Part shown: positions 17,603 to 25,372 of the stretch, one piece after another | Position numbering within the stretch: position 1 is the first letter of the stretch | Layout: each line of letters opens with the position of its first letter | Assembly (NCBI RefSeq): GCF_016595245.1 | Contig: NZ_JAENHM010000073.1 | Span: 847,618-911,617 of the forward strand | Direction of reading: 5' to 3' | From: Azospirillum endophyticum | Lineage (GTDB): Bacteria > Pseudomonadota > Alphaproteobacteria > Azospirillales > Azospirillaceae | DNA: 64,000 nt | Notes under the pieces: generated by a model | What the model saw: the letters and a program-made list of their open reading frames with translations, nothing else | The model's database searches: none | Told to the model about the DNA's origin: nothing | Position numbers and translations under genes: made by a program

Positions 17603-18103
17603 TCAGAACGGGATTTCGTCGTCGAGATCCTCGTGACGGGGCGGGGCGCCGCCGCCGCCGCGATTGCCGCCCGACGAACCGCCACCATAGTTGCCGCCGC
17701 CACTGCCACCGCCATAGCCGCCGCCGCCGCTTGCGCCGCCGCGCGATTCGTAACCGCCGCCGCCGCCACCGAAGCTGCCGCCGCCGCCTTCTTCACGGGC
17801 GCCACCGGTGAAGTCGATCTCCGCCACGCGGACGGACAGGCCGGCTCCGCGGGTGCCGTCGCGCTTCTCATACTCGCGCAAGGTCACCTCGCCCGACACG
17901 ACGACGCTCTTGCCCTTGGTCAGGTGCGGAGCCAGGGACTCGGCGCGTCGGCCCCAGATCGAGCAATCGACCCATTGGGTCGTCTTGCGATCGCCGAAGC
18001 CGACGTCGTTGGCGACGCGGAAACCAAGAACCTTCTCGCCGCTCTGGGTCGTGCGCAATTCGCCGTCCGCGCCCAGGCGTCCCGTAAACGTCCAAACATT
18101 CAT
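17603..18103 (-). CDS. ssb: Single-stranded DNA-binding protein
   Basis: The 166-residue SSB has an N-terminal OB fold (about 1-105, with MNVWTFTGRLGADGELRTT and the WVDCSIWGRRAE core). A glycine-rich flexible linker follows (about 108-155), and the acidic tail DLDDEIPF recruits repair and replication partners. It coats single-stranded DNA as a tetramer. It stands alone and is not next to uvrA, at least on this side. An SOS-box motif lies about 230 bases upstream and a strong terminator downstream. Confidence 0.96.
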   Translation of the reverse strand: MNVWTFTGRLGADGELRTTQSGEKVLGFRVANDVGFGDRKTTQWVDCSIWGRRAESLAPHLTKGKSVVVSGEVTLREYEKRDGTRGAGLSVRVAEIDFTGGAREEGGGGSFGGGGGGYESRGGASGGGGYGGGSGGGNYGGGSSGGNRGGGGAPPRHEDLDDEIPF

Positions 18104-18331
18104 CGCTCGTTGCTCCTAAGCGCGAGTGTCCCAGCATCCATGCCGACCCGTCAGGATGCCCGGCGGAGGCATCCAGATGCCGAGGGTTCCCATTCGCAGG
18201 GCCGGCCGTTCAATGGCGACCATCCCGCCGGTCCCGCGCAACGAAGCACGACGAACCGACGCCGGTCAACCGCCGTCGGAAATGCCCTGGCGATAGCCGG
18301 ACCGGCACACTCGCCCTGCCGCTCCGTACCA

Positions 18332-18346
18332 GAACACTCCATGAAC
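18332..18346 (-). promoter_or_regulatory. LexA (SOS) box upstream of ssb
   Basis: On the minus strand this reads GTTC-ATGGAGT-GTTC, matching the alphaproteobacterial LexA site GTTC-N7-GTTC exactly. A TATATT that could be a -10 element overlaps its upstream side. The nearest downstream gene on this strand is ssb, 229 bases away. The 335-base gap 18104-18438 otherwise holds no convincing gene. Confidence 0.65.
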
Positions 18347-18438
18347 AAATATAGCAGAGCCGGGGGTGATGGAAAACCGATTCCTTCGAAGTAGCGCTGG
18401 AATCCGGGCAACTCGAAAGACGATGGACGCAACGCCAC

Positions 18439-18867
18439 TCAACGCAGACGTCGCGCCGCCAGATCCAGGGCGACCTTCAGTTGGGCATGGGAGAACGGCC
18501 TGTGCACCACACCGAGCGGATAGGTCTCGGTGATGCGTGCCATGGTGCCGTGATCGCTGTTTCCGGACAGGAAGATGGACCGCAGGCCATGGTCCAGATT
18601 TAGCCGGCGCGCTGCGGCGATACCGTCGCCTCCGTCCAACCGCACGTCGGTCAGCGCCAGATCCGGACGCTCCCGCAATGCCAGTTCCGCCGCTTCGGCC
18701 TCGGTCCGGGCAATGCCGCAGACCGTATGGCCGAGATCTGCCACGAGGACCGAGAGCGCATCGGCAACGTCATGGTCATGCTCGACCACGACGACACGCA
18801 GTGGCTGGCCGGGCAACCGGGAGCGCTGGAGCGACTGAGGTCTGATGATGGAGTCGATCTTCAGCAT
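18439..18867 (-). CDS. Stand-alone response regulator receiver protein
   Basis: The 142-residue protein consists of a single receiver domain with a 22-residue N-terminal extension. Visible are the acidic pair region (VVVEHDHDV; normally DD or ED), the phosphoacceptor in LALTDVRLDGGDG, the switch serine in IFLSGNS and the lysine position replaced in VVHRPFS, where K is R or H. It resembles the receiver half of the PhyR-family protein at 56.9-57.7 kb. The loss of the usual K-P pair lysine is notable. No histidine kinase lies beside it. A perfect palindrome sits just upstream. Confidence 0.85.
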   Translation of the reverse strand: MLKIDSIIRPQSLQRSRLPGQPLRVVVVEHDHDVADALSVLVADLGHTVCGIARTEAEAAELALRERPDLALTDVRLDGGDGIAAARRLNLDHGLRSIFLSGNSDHGTMARITETYPLGVVHRPFSHAQLKVALDLAARRLR

Positions 18868-18912
18868 ACGACCGACCTCGGGAGTTCCGGTGTTGAGCGG
18901 AAGGCAACGAAT

Positions 18913-18936
18913 ATTGGTAAAAATCCATTTACCAAT
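18913..18936. promoter_or_regulatory. Perfect palindrome upstream of response regulator
   Basis: ATTGGTAAA (18913-18921) and TTTACCAAT (18928-18936) are perfect 9-base inverted repeats separated by AATCCA. It lies 46 bases upstream of the response-regulator start. AT-rich arms and short spacing suggest a dimeric repressor operator rather than a terminator. Confidence 0.55.
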
Positions 18937-19133
18937 AGTCCGTTTGTACTAGGAGGTACCCAAATTTGCAAGCGCAATCGTTCGGTTTCCAACCTTTTGC
19001 GCGTCGTGCGGCAGAAATACACCGCCCCAGTCGCATCGCGCCCGGCATCTGATCACTGGATCCGGGGAGCATCGGAGCGCAATCGATTCAAGCGACAAGG
19101 CTTGAACCGTGAAGCACATTGAAAATCAGATAT

Positions 19134-19883
19134 TTAGCGTCCGGCAGGGCCGAGCCAGTCGACCCCGCCGGGACGCCGCTGCCCACTGCCGTTGGCCCTC
19201 GCCGTCGCGGCGCGCGATGGCGGCGGTGCCGGTGCCGGCTCGCTGGCGAGCCAGGAGGCCTGCCCCTCGGAGACGTGGGCACGCGCCGCATTTCCTGGAG
19301 AGTGGGAAGCGGGATGCAACGGCTCGGAACCCGATGCGGTCGATGGGGGAGCAGGCGGAACCGGTGCGGCCAGAGCCTGCTGCCGCTGATGGGGGAGCGG
19401 TTCGACCGGACGGATCGGGACAGCGTCAAGCACCGTGGCCCCAGCCGAACCGATCCCGTCGCTCTCCGCTTGGACGTCCGGATACTCGTTCCAAGCTGGT
19501 GCGGCAGGCTGCCGCAGGCGCGGTGCATCGGCTGCCCCCAGCCAGGAAGGGCGGTCGTCGTCCGACACTGGGCCGGTCCGCGTGTTGAGTTGCTGGGCCT
19601 GCTCGCGGATCTCCAGCAAGGTGGTCACTGCCAGTTGCAGCAGTGGGGCCAGAACCATGGGATCCGCCATTTCCTCGGCACTCAGCGCGGCGAAGCGGTC
19701 GCGAACGGTCTCGACCGCCTGCTCCACGCCGTCGCGCAGGGTGCCGGCCTCATGCGACAGCCGTTCCAGATCCTCGCGCAACGCGGATATTTCGCACGCC
19801 TGTCGCAACTCGTGGAAGCCGATGCCCGCCCCCAGCGGAGGTGCGGACCGCCTGTCCCGTGACGAACCAAAATCGTGAGGCAT
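19134..19883 (-). CDS. Hypothetical protein with coiled coil and disordered tail
   Basis: This 249-residue protein is not a known family to me. Residues about 22-105 are predicted helical and partly coiled coil (ALREDLERLSHEAGTLRDGV, then a helix with LLQLAVTTLLEIREQAQQLN). The remaining 140 residues are rich in P, A, S and R and look disordered. The start at 19883 (MPHDFGSSRD) was chosen over a longer frame that would run into the divergent gene's promoter. It is divergent from the TraK/TraL-like gene by 179 bases, which suggests shared regulation. Confidence 0.6.
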   Translation of the reverse strand: MPHDFGSSRDRRSAPPLGAGIGFHELRQACEISALREDLERLSHEAGTLRDGVEQAVETVRDRFAALSAEEMADPMVLAPLLQLAVTTLLEIREQAQQLNTRTGPVSDDDRPSWLGAADAPRLRQPAAPAWNEYPDVQAESDGIGSAGATVLDAVPIRPVEPLPHQRQQALAAPVPPAPPSTASGSEPLHPASHSPGNAARAHVSEGQASWLASEPAPAPPPSRAATARANGSGQRRPGGVDWLGPAGR

Positions 19884-20062
19884 CCTGCCTTCCCGGTTCC
19901 AAGCCCAGCCAGATGAAGACGCCCGACCGGCCGGAACGGCGGTGCCCCCACATAGCAAACCGCATGACCGACAAGCGGTTCCAAAAGCCGACGTTACGGC
20001 GCCAACTGCCGGAGCGTCGGCGAAGTTGCCCGACGTCACGGCCGGTCCCCGATCGGGCAACG

Positions 20063-21829
20063 ATGTTTAGCGCCGTTGATGTCGTTTGGAAACCGTTTGC
20101 GCGTGATGGCCGCTTGTACTATTTTTTCGGCCCCAGGGGAATGGAATCCTTGCGATCCCACGTCCGGGCGCCTCCCCGCCGCCATTTCATCTTTCCGGAA
20201 TCCCATACGGTGTCGATCGACCGCTCGGAACTTGAACGGCTCCTTGCCGATCGCCCGGCTGGCAACCGCAGTGCCATGCAGGCGGTACGCGAGAGCTACG
20301 GCGACATCGGACTGATGCGCGAACGCGGTCTGTCCTGGGCCGAAATTTCCGACCTGCTTGCCAAGCTTGGCGTGACCGCCCGCGACAATCAGGCGATTTC
20401 GCCCGTTACCCTGCGCTCCGCCTTCTTCCTGGTGGGGAACGAAGGGCGTGGCGAGGCCACGGCCGATCCTCAAGCCGGCACTGCCGGCATCCCTGCCGAA
20501 ACGCTGGCGGCCGTCCACGAAGCCGCGCTGTCGGCCGGCCTGACGGACGAGGCGGCGGAAGCGGACGAACTGCCGGACACCGACCCTGGTATGGACCGGA
20601 CGGAATGCAGCGCCGACGAGTCCGCCGACGCCAAGGAAGGCGATGACGCCATCGCCGAGTCTTTCGCGGATGCGGTGCCGGAACCGCCGGTGGAGCCCGA
20701 CGAAGAGCCGGCAGAAGAAGCGCCGGCGCCGCCGTCCGATGACATCGTACCGGCACCGGCGCCTGCCGAGCCAACTCCGGCATCCTCCTTCCCTGCCCCG
20801 GACCTTCTGGCCCCGGCGGATGCGGACACGGATGACGGTCTGGCCGGAGATGGGCAGGCCGATGATGTGGTTGAGACGTCCGCTGCCGCCTCCAAACCCG
20901 ACCCCAAGGCGCAACCGCAACCGGTTTCCCATCGGACCACCGCAGCGGCCACAGAAGACGCCGGAAAGCCGGCATCCCCGCCGACCTCCTCCCCGATGAC
21001 TCAAGACGACTCAACAAACGCATATTGGAAAGGCGATCGCATGCTGGGCACGATCTTCGTCCTCAATGACCGCGGCGGCGTCGGCAAGACGCTGCTGTCC
21101 CATCACCTGATGGCGACCGCCATGCTGGAAGGCCTGCAACTGAAGGTCGTCGAGTACGAGGTGAACGAGCGTCTCGCCCGCCTGTTCGGCCCGGACGTGG
21201 TCGAACATCGCCGCATCACCCAGGACTTCATGAACATGATGGGGTCGGGCGACGGCTTCTACGAGTTCTGGGACTTGATCGGGCCGGAGTTGCAGCGCGG
21301 TGGCCGCCTGTATGATTTCGGCGGCAACATCTCGCAGTGGTTCTTCAACTGGGCCGAGGTGTCGGGCTTCGACTATTACGTCGGCGAGGGCGAACGGCTG
21401 ACCTTCATGGTTCCGGTGACCGTCGACCTCGCGTCCCTCTCCACCGGCATGACGACGCTCGAGCGGGTGGCGACCATCGCCCCGAAAGCCAAGCGCGTCC
21501 TGGTGGAAAACGGCTTCTCCGGTCCGTTCTCCCAGTTGGAGGACAGCCAGTATGCCCGCCGCAAGGCGGAGATGGTGGAGCGCGAAGGTCTGCAGGTCAT
21601 CTCGATGCAGCCCTGCACCGCTCCGGCCTGGGCGCGTCTGACCGGCCATCGCCTGGATCAGGTGGCGACGATGACCCGCGAGGATCTGGTGAAGCTGGGC
21701 ATGACCCCGCCGGTCGCATCCCGTTCGCTGATCATCATCCACGAATGGCTGCGCAACATGCGCCAGGCGCTGTCGCCCTATCTGCACGACGCCTTCCGCC
21801 AGACCCCGGCCACCGCCAAGGCCCGCTGA
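20063..21829 (+). CDS. Two-part protein: TraK-like N-terminus, linker, ParA/TraL-like ATPase
   Basis: The 588-residue protein has three parts. Residues about 50-125 include RERGLSWAEISDLLAKLG and ISPVTLRSAFF, resembling the helix-turn-helix of TraK/MobC-type relaxosome accessory proteins. Residues about 130-325 form an acidic, proline/alanine-rich linker. Residues 327-588 resemble the ParA/MinD-like ATPase TraL. The P-loop reads NDRGGVGKT (335-343), with R at the deviant-lysine position. The A' aspartates are replaced by E364 and E366 (VVEYEVNE), while a Walker B-like D418 (LYDFGGN) is kept. An internal ATG at 21041 with GGAAAGG upstream could allow separate synthesis of the ATPase part. No relaxase or coupling protein is nearby. 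The domain comparison is by eye and is tentative. Confidence 0.6.
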   Translation: MFSAVDVVWKPFARDGRLYYFFGPRGMESLRSHVRAPPRRHFIFPESHTVSIDRSELERLLADRPAGNRSAMQAVRESYGDIGLMRERGLSWAEISDLLAKLGVTARDNQAISPVTLRSAFFLVGNEGRGEATADPQAGTAGIPAETLAAVHEAALSAGLTDEAAEADELPDTDPGMDRTECSADESADAKEGDDAIAESFADAVPEPPVEPDEEPAEEAPAPPSDDIVPAPAPAEPTPASSFPAPDLLAPADADTDDGLAGDGQADDVVETSAAASKPDPKAQPQPVSHRTTAAATEDAGKPASPPTSSPMTQDDSTNAYWKGDRMLGTIFVLNDRGGVGKTLLSHHLMATAMLEGLQLKVVEYEVNERLARLFGPDVVEHRRITQDFMNMMGSGDGFYEFWDLIGPELQRGGRLYDFGGNISQWFFNWAEVSGFDYYVGEGERLTFMVPVTVDLASLSTGMTTLERVATIAPKAKRVLVENGFSGPFSQLEDSQYARRKAEMVEREGLQVISMQPCTAPAWARLTGHRLDQVATMTREDLVKLGMTPPVASRSLIIIHEWLRNMRQALSPYLHDAFRQTPATAKAR

Positions 21830-21859
21830 GGCGTCACCGACGGATCGGAGGCGTTCCCG

Positions 21860-21895
21860 AAAGCCCTTCTCCCCTGACGGGGCGGAGGGCTTTTT
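21860..21895 (+). terminator. Rho-independent terminator after ATPase gene
   Basis: AAAGCCCT and AGGGCTTT pair, with an inner CCCC/GGGG and TGAC loop, and are followed by a T-run (21891-21895). It lies 31 bases after the stop codon of the two-part ATPase gene. Confidence 0.8.
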
Positions 21896-21901
21896 CCTGC
21901 C

Positions 21902-22456
21902 TTATGCCGCGCTGCGTGCCGAATTCGTCCTGTAGAGGTCTTCCTTGACCGCCGTCACCGACCGCACCTGATAGCCGGGCCGCGCACTGAAGCGGCGGTT
22001 GGCCCGTTCGGCAGCCTCGCGGTCGGACTCCGCCCACACCAGATACGTGCGGCCGCGCGCCCATTCGACGGCCAGCGGGTGAGCCGCATCGATCTCGCCG
22101 ATCTGCTGATTCACCACAGTGACCAGCCATTCCCGGTCGCCGGGATTGCGCCGGTCGGTCAGGATCAGGATCTGCGGGCGGCGCTTCGCTTGTGCTTCGG
22201 TCAGGCGCTGCTGGACCTCCTCCTGCTTCCTGCGCAGTTCCACCATCTCCCGGACCAGTTCCTCGATCTCGGCGTGAAGGCCCTCCTCCTCCCGGTGCAG
22301 GCGGCGGATGGTGGCGTCCAGCTTGTCGAGCGTGTTGCGGACGCCTCGGACGCGCCGGCGTGCCTGCGACACCCGCTGCTCCACCGCCATGAGCACGTTG
22401 CCCAGCCAGGCGCCGATGGCGACGATCGCCAGAACGATGATGAAGTTGATCATCAT
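21902..22456 (-). CDS. Single-pass coiled-coil membrane protein B, unknown
   Basis: The 184-residue protein has an N-terminal membrane segment (INFIIVLAIVAIGAWLGNVL), a charged coiled coil (about 25-95) and a compact C-terminal domain (about 96-178) containing EWLVTVVNQQ, LVWAESDREAAERA and GYQVRSV. That last domain looks related to the end of protein A encoded just upstream. The start ATG at 22456 overlaps the TGA of protein A (22453-22456, ATGA), so translation is coupled; an ATG three bases later is equivalent. I do not recognise the family. The C-terminal domain side is likely periplasmic. Confidence 0.7.
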   Translation of the reverse strand: MMINFIIVLAIVAIGAWLGNVLMAVEQRVSQARRRVRGVRNTLDKLDATIRRLHREEEGLHAEIEELVREMVELRRKQEEVQQRLTEAQAKRRPQILILTDRRNPGDREWLVTVVNQQIGEIDAAHPLAVEWARGRTYLVWAESDREAAERANRRFSARPGYQVRSVTAVKEDLYRTNSARSAA

Positions 22457-23058
22457 GCGGCGGTACCGGCCTTGGCACGGGTGGTGGCGGGCGGCGCAGG
22501 CAGGCCGCCGCCCTTCTTCGCGCCCCTGCCGTCGCCACGCAGGAAGGATGCCTGGAACCCCAGCTTGAACGGGAAGGCGACGTCGCACATCTGCTTGGCC
22601 TCGTCGAAGCTCGAAGCCCAGACTTCCGCGACGTTGGCACAACGCCAGATCGGGTTGACCGCCGTCCGTTCGCCGGCGGCCCGCGCAGCGGCCGACGCCT
22701 TCTCCTGGGTCACCGTGGCGACGAATTTCATCAGGCCGGCTTGCGGGTCGCCGACCTCATGCACGAATTGCGGCGGCTGTTCGGCGATTTCCCGGATCTG
22801 CTTTTCCGCCTTGCGGATGTCGCCTTCCAGCCTGCTGCGGTCGGAGGACTGGCTGTTGCGGCGCTGGGTCAGTTGATTGACGCGGTTCTGCAGATCCTGC
22901 GCTTCCGCATGCAGCACATAGATGCGGTTCTCGACCTGCTCGATCCCGCTGCTCTTTTCCATGATGTTCGGCAGGAAATCCTTCAGCATCATGGCGACCG
23001 GCACTGCGGCCAGCATGATGATGACGATGGCGATCAGGAACAACGTCGTGTTCGACAT
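22453..23058 (-). CDS. Single-pass coiled-coil membrane protein A, unknown
   Basis: The 201-residue protein starts MSNTTLFLIAIVIIMLAAVP, a membrane anchor at about residues 5-24. A coiled coil follows (about 36-95), then a small domain (about 105-173) with KFVATVTQEK, RCANVAEVWASSFDEAK and KLGFQASF, and a basic tail. The C-terminal domain parallels that of protein B in motif order. Two cysteines, at residues 140 and 158, might form a disulphide if periplasmic. The start at 23058 was taken instead of an upstream in-frame codon that adds a basic tail lacking support. It forms a two-gene operon with protein B and has no recognised family. Confidence 0.7.
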   Translation of the reverse strand: MSNTTLFLIAIVIIMLAAVPVAMMLKDFLPNIMEKSSGIEQVENRIYVLHAEAQDLQNRVNQLTQRRNSQSSDRSRLEGDIRKAEKQIREIAEQPPQFVHEVGDPQAGLMKFVATVTQEKASAAARAAGERTAVNPIWRCANVAEVWASSFDEAKQMCDVAFPFKLGFQASFLRGDGRGAKKGGGLPAPPATTRAKAGTAA

Positions 23059-23238
23059 CCGCCCGCCCCGCTTTCCTGCCAAGCCCGCGCCGCCCGATCT
23101 GCCGGCCGGCATGGAAGCTGCACCGGTACAGGACTACGAGAATCAACGAACAATCCGCTTCCGTCAACGAATCGTCACGGCAATGTTCGAGAATCGCCGG
23201 ACATGGAGTCCGCCGCCGGTCCGCCGCGCATCCAAGCG

Positions 23239-24411
23239 TCAGGACAGGGCCATCTCCGCCACCCGCCTCACCGCATCGCGCACCGGTCCCGGCCGGCCTT
23301 CGTCCGCCAGGGTCGTGAACCAGTGTTCCGGCGGGTTGCGGCCGGCGGCCCGGTTCCAGGTCAGGGCGCGCAGCACCGATTCGGCTTCCGCCGTCGGCGC
23401 GATCGCCGGATCGATGCCGTTCATCACCGCCCATATTCCTGCCCAGCAGCGCCCGACGGACCAGGGATTGTAGCCGCCACCACCGACCACCAGCACTCGT
23501 GGTGCCAGCGGCAGCAGCGCAGTCACCGCATCCCACAGGGCACGGTTGGACAGTTCGAGCCTGCTCAGCGGATCTTCGGCCAGGGCGTCGGCACCGGTCT
23601 GGATCACCATCGCCTGCGGACGGAAAGCGCGGGCCAGCGGCAGGACCGCGGCCTCCATGATGTGCTCCATCTCGCTGTCGTTGAAGCCGGGAGGTACCGG
23701 CAGGTTTCGCGCCATGCCACCGGCGCGATCCTCGGCCTTGCCGGTGTAGGGCCAGCGTCCGTCCTCATGGACCGAGACGGTCAGCACGCGGTCGTCGTCG
23801 GCGAAGGCTTCCTCCACCCCGTCGCCATGATGGGCGTCGAGGTCGACGTAAAGCACCCGCTCCAGCCCATGGTCCAGCAGTTCCAGGATGCCCAGCACCG
23901 GCGCGTTGAAATAGCAGAAGCCGCTGGCCCGGTCGCGGCGTGCATGATGGGTGCCGGCCGCCGGGGCATAGACCAGTCCGGCCGGCCGGTCGCCCAGGAT
24001 CCGCGCCGCCTGCAACGCCGACCCGCTGCTGTGGGCCGGCCGCCGGTACATCTCGGCGAAGATGGGATTCTCCAGCTTTCCCAGATTGTGGCGGGTGGCG
24101 GTCACTTCGTCCACCCGCTGCTCCACCTCCGCCCGCTTCAGGGCCGCGATGTAGTCGGCGGTGTGGAAGCGCGCCAGCTCGCGTTCGCTCGCCACATGGG
24201 TATCGAGATAAACCTCCTCCGGCAGCCAGCCCATGGCGCGGCTGAGATCGATGGCGGTCGAGACGCGCGGGATCGCCAGCGGGTGCTTCGGCCCATAGGT
24301 CGAGCCGCGATAGATCTCGCCGCCGATGAACAGCGGTGTGCGGAAGGGCGTTGTCAGGACCTGCACTCCTTGATGCCCGTCTGAAACTAGGGGCCGCGGG
24401 ATTTCGGTCAA
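23239..24411 (-). CDS. Histone deacetylase family protein
   Basis: The 390-residue enzyme belongs to the arginase/deacetylase superfamily (AcuC, HDAC-like). It shows the active-site loop AAGTHHA, the metal-binding DLDAHHGDGVEEAF, a second metal ligand region with QTGADAL and the GGGGYNPW segment. Members remove acetyl groups from lysines, polyamines or similar amides in a zinc-dependent manner. The start ATG at 24411 gives MTEIPRPLVS. It is divergent from the TPP riboswitch and thi genes and stands alone in orientation. The bacterial substrate is not known. Confidence 0.93.
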   Translation of the reverse strand: MTEIPRPLVSDGHQGVQVLTTPFRTPLFIGGEIYRGSTYGPKHPLAIPRVSTAIDLSRAMGWLPEEVYLDTHVASERELARFHTADYIAALKRAEVEQRVDEVTATRHNLGKLENPIFAEMYRRPAHSSGSALQAARILGDRPAGLVYAPAAGTHHARRDRASGFCYFNAPVLGILELLDHGLERVLYVDLDAHHGDGVEEAFADDDRVLTVSVHEDGRWPYTGKAEDRAGGMARNLPVPPGFNDSEMEHIMEAAVLPLARAFRPQAMVIQTGADALAEDPLSRLELSNRALWDAVTALLPLAPRVLVVGGGGYNPWSVGRCWAGIWAVMNGIDPAIAPTAEAESVLRALTWNRAAGRNPPEHWFTTLADEGRPGPVRDAVRRVAEMALS

Positions 24412-24490
24412 GCCACCCGCTTCCGCATGCTGGAACCTGCGGCTGGCAATGCTTGCGGTTACGGATCGTCCGCGCCTATAGTCGCCGCCT

Positions 24491-24582
24491 TCACTGGGGG
24501 GAGCCGATGGGCGGCTGAGAGGTCCCGTTGCGGGACGACCCCTGGAACCTGATCCGGTTCATGCCGGCGTAGGGATCAGTGA
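24491..24582 (+). promoter_or_regulatory. TPP riboswitch (THI element)
   Basis: The conserved core CTGAGA (24514-24519) is followed by CCTGGAACCTGATC and GCCGGCGTAGGGA, the standard thiamine pyrophosphate aptamer blocks. Flanking TCACTG (24491-24496) and CAGTGA (24577-24582) close stem P1. It ends 37 bases before the first thi gene. Binding of TPP is expected to repress the downstream transporter genes; the expression platform is not obvious by eye. Confidence 0.95.
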
Positions 24583-24619
24583 TGCGGGAACGCACCGTCT
24601 CCATCTCCACCAGACCGCC

Positions 24620-25372
24620 ATGCTCGCCCCGATGCTTGCGATGACGCCGCTTTCGGTGACGATCTCGCGCGCGCGGCTGACCTATGGCGGCACGCGGCTG
24701 TTCTCCGACCTCACGCTGGAGCTGCCGGCCGGCCGGACCACCTGCCTGTTGGGACCGAGCGGCGTCGGCAAGACCACGCTTCTGCGCATCCTCGCCGGAC
24801 TGGCGGAGCCGGAGCCGCCGACCGAGGTTGTCACCGACGATGGCCGGCCGCTGGCCGGCCGCATCGCCTACATGGCGCAGCAGGACCTGCTGCTGCCCTG
24901 GCTGACGGTCCTGGACAATGTGCTGCTGGGGGACCGGCTGCGACACCGCCGCCCCGGTCCGGCGCGGGTGGAGCAGGCCCGCGCATTGCTCGACCGCGTC
25001 GGGCTGGCGGGCCGGGAGCGCGACCACCCCGCCGCCCTGTCCGGCGGGCAGCGGCAGCGCGTGGCGCTGGCCCGCACGCTGATGGAGGACAAGCCGCTGG
25101 TCCTGATGGACGAGCCCTTCTCTGCGCTCGATGCCATCACCCGGCTGCGCCTGCAGGAAACGGCGGCGGAAACGCTGGCCGGCCGCACCGTCCTGATGGT
25201 CACGCACGACCCGCTGGAAGCGTTGCGAATCGGCGACCGCCTGCATGTGATGACCGGCCGCCCCGCGATCATGGGGCCGGCGCTGGAGCCGGCCGGTCCG
25301 GTACCGCGCCGCGTCGACGATCCCGACCTGCTGGCGCATCAGGCCGAACTGCTGCGGAGGCTGGCGGAATGA
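24620..25372 (+). CDS. thiZ: Thiamine-precursor ABC transporter, ATP-binding protein
   Basis: The 250-residue ATPase has Walker A GPSGVGKT, a Q-loop in AYMAQQDLLLPW, signature LSGGQRQRVALAR, Walker B VLMDEPFSALD and the H-loop THDPLEAL. It powers uptake of a thiamine pyrimidine precursor, judging by the TPP riboswitch upstream and the ThiY-like partner. ATGs at 24632 and 24641 are alternative starts because no clear ribosome-binding site precedes 24620. Its stop overlaps the start of the permease gene (ATGA, 25369-25372). Confidence 0.92.
   Translation: MLAPMLAMTPLSVTISRARLTYGGTRLFSDLTLELPAGRTTCLLGPSGVGKTTLLRILAGLAEPEPPTEVVTDDGRPLAGRIAYMAQQDLLLPWLTVLDNVLLGDRLRHRRPGPARVEQARALLDRVGLAGRERDHPAALSGGQRQRVALARTLMEDKPLVLMDEPFSALDAITRLRLQETAAETLAGRTVLMVTHDPLEALRIGDRLHVMTGRPAIMGPALEPAGPVPRRVDDPDLLAHQAELLRRLAE

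Noticed and set aside
18151..18438. 95-codon frame between the response regulator and ssb
   Set aside because: It crosses the SOS-box/promoter region and its composition looks non-coding.
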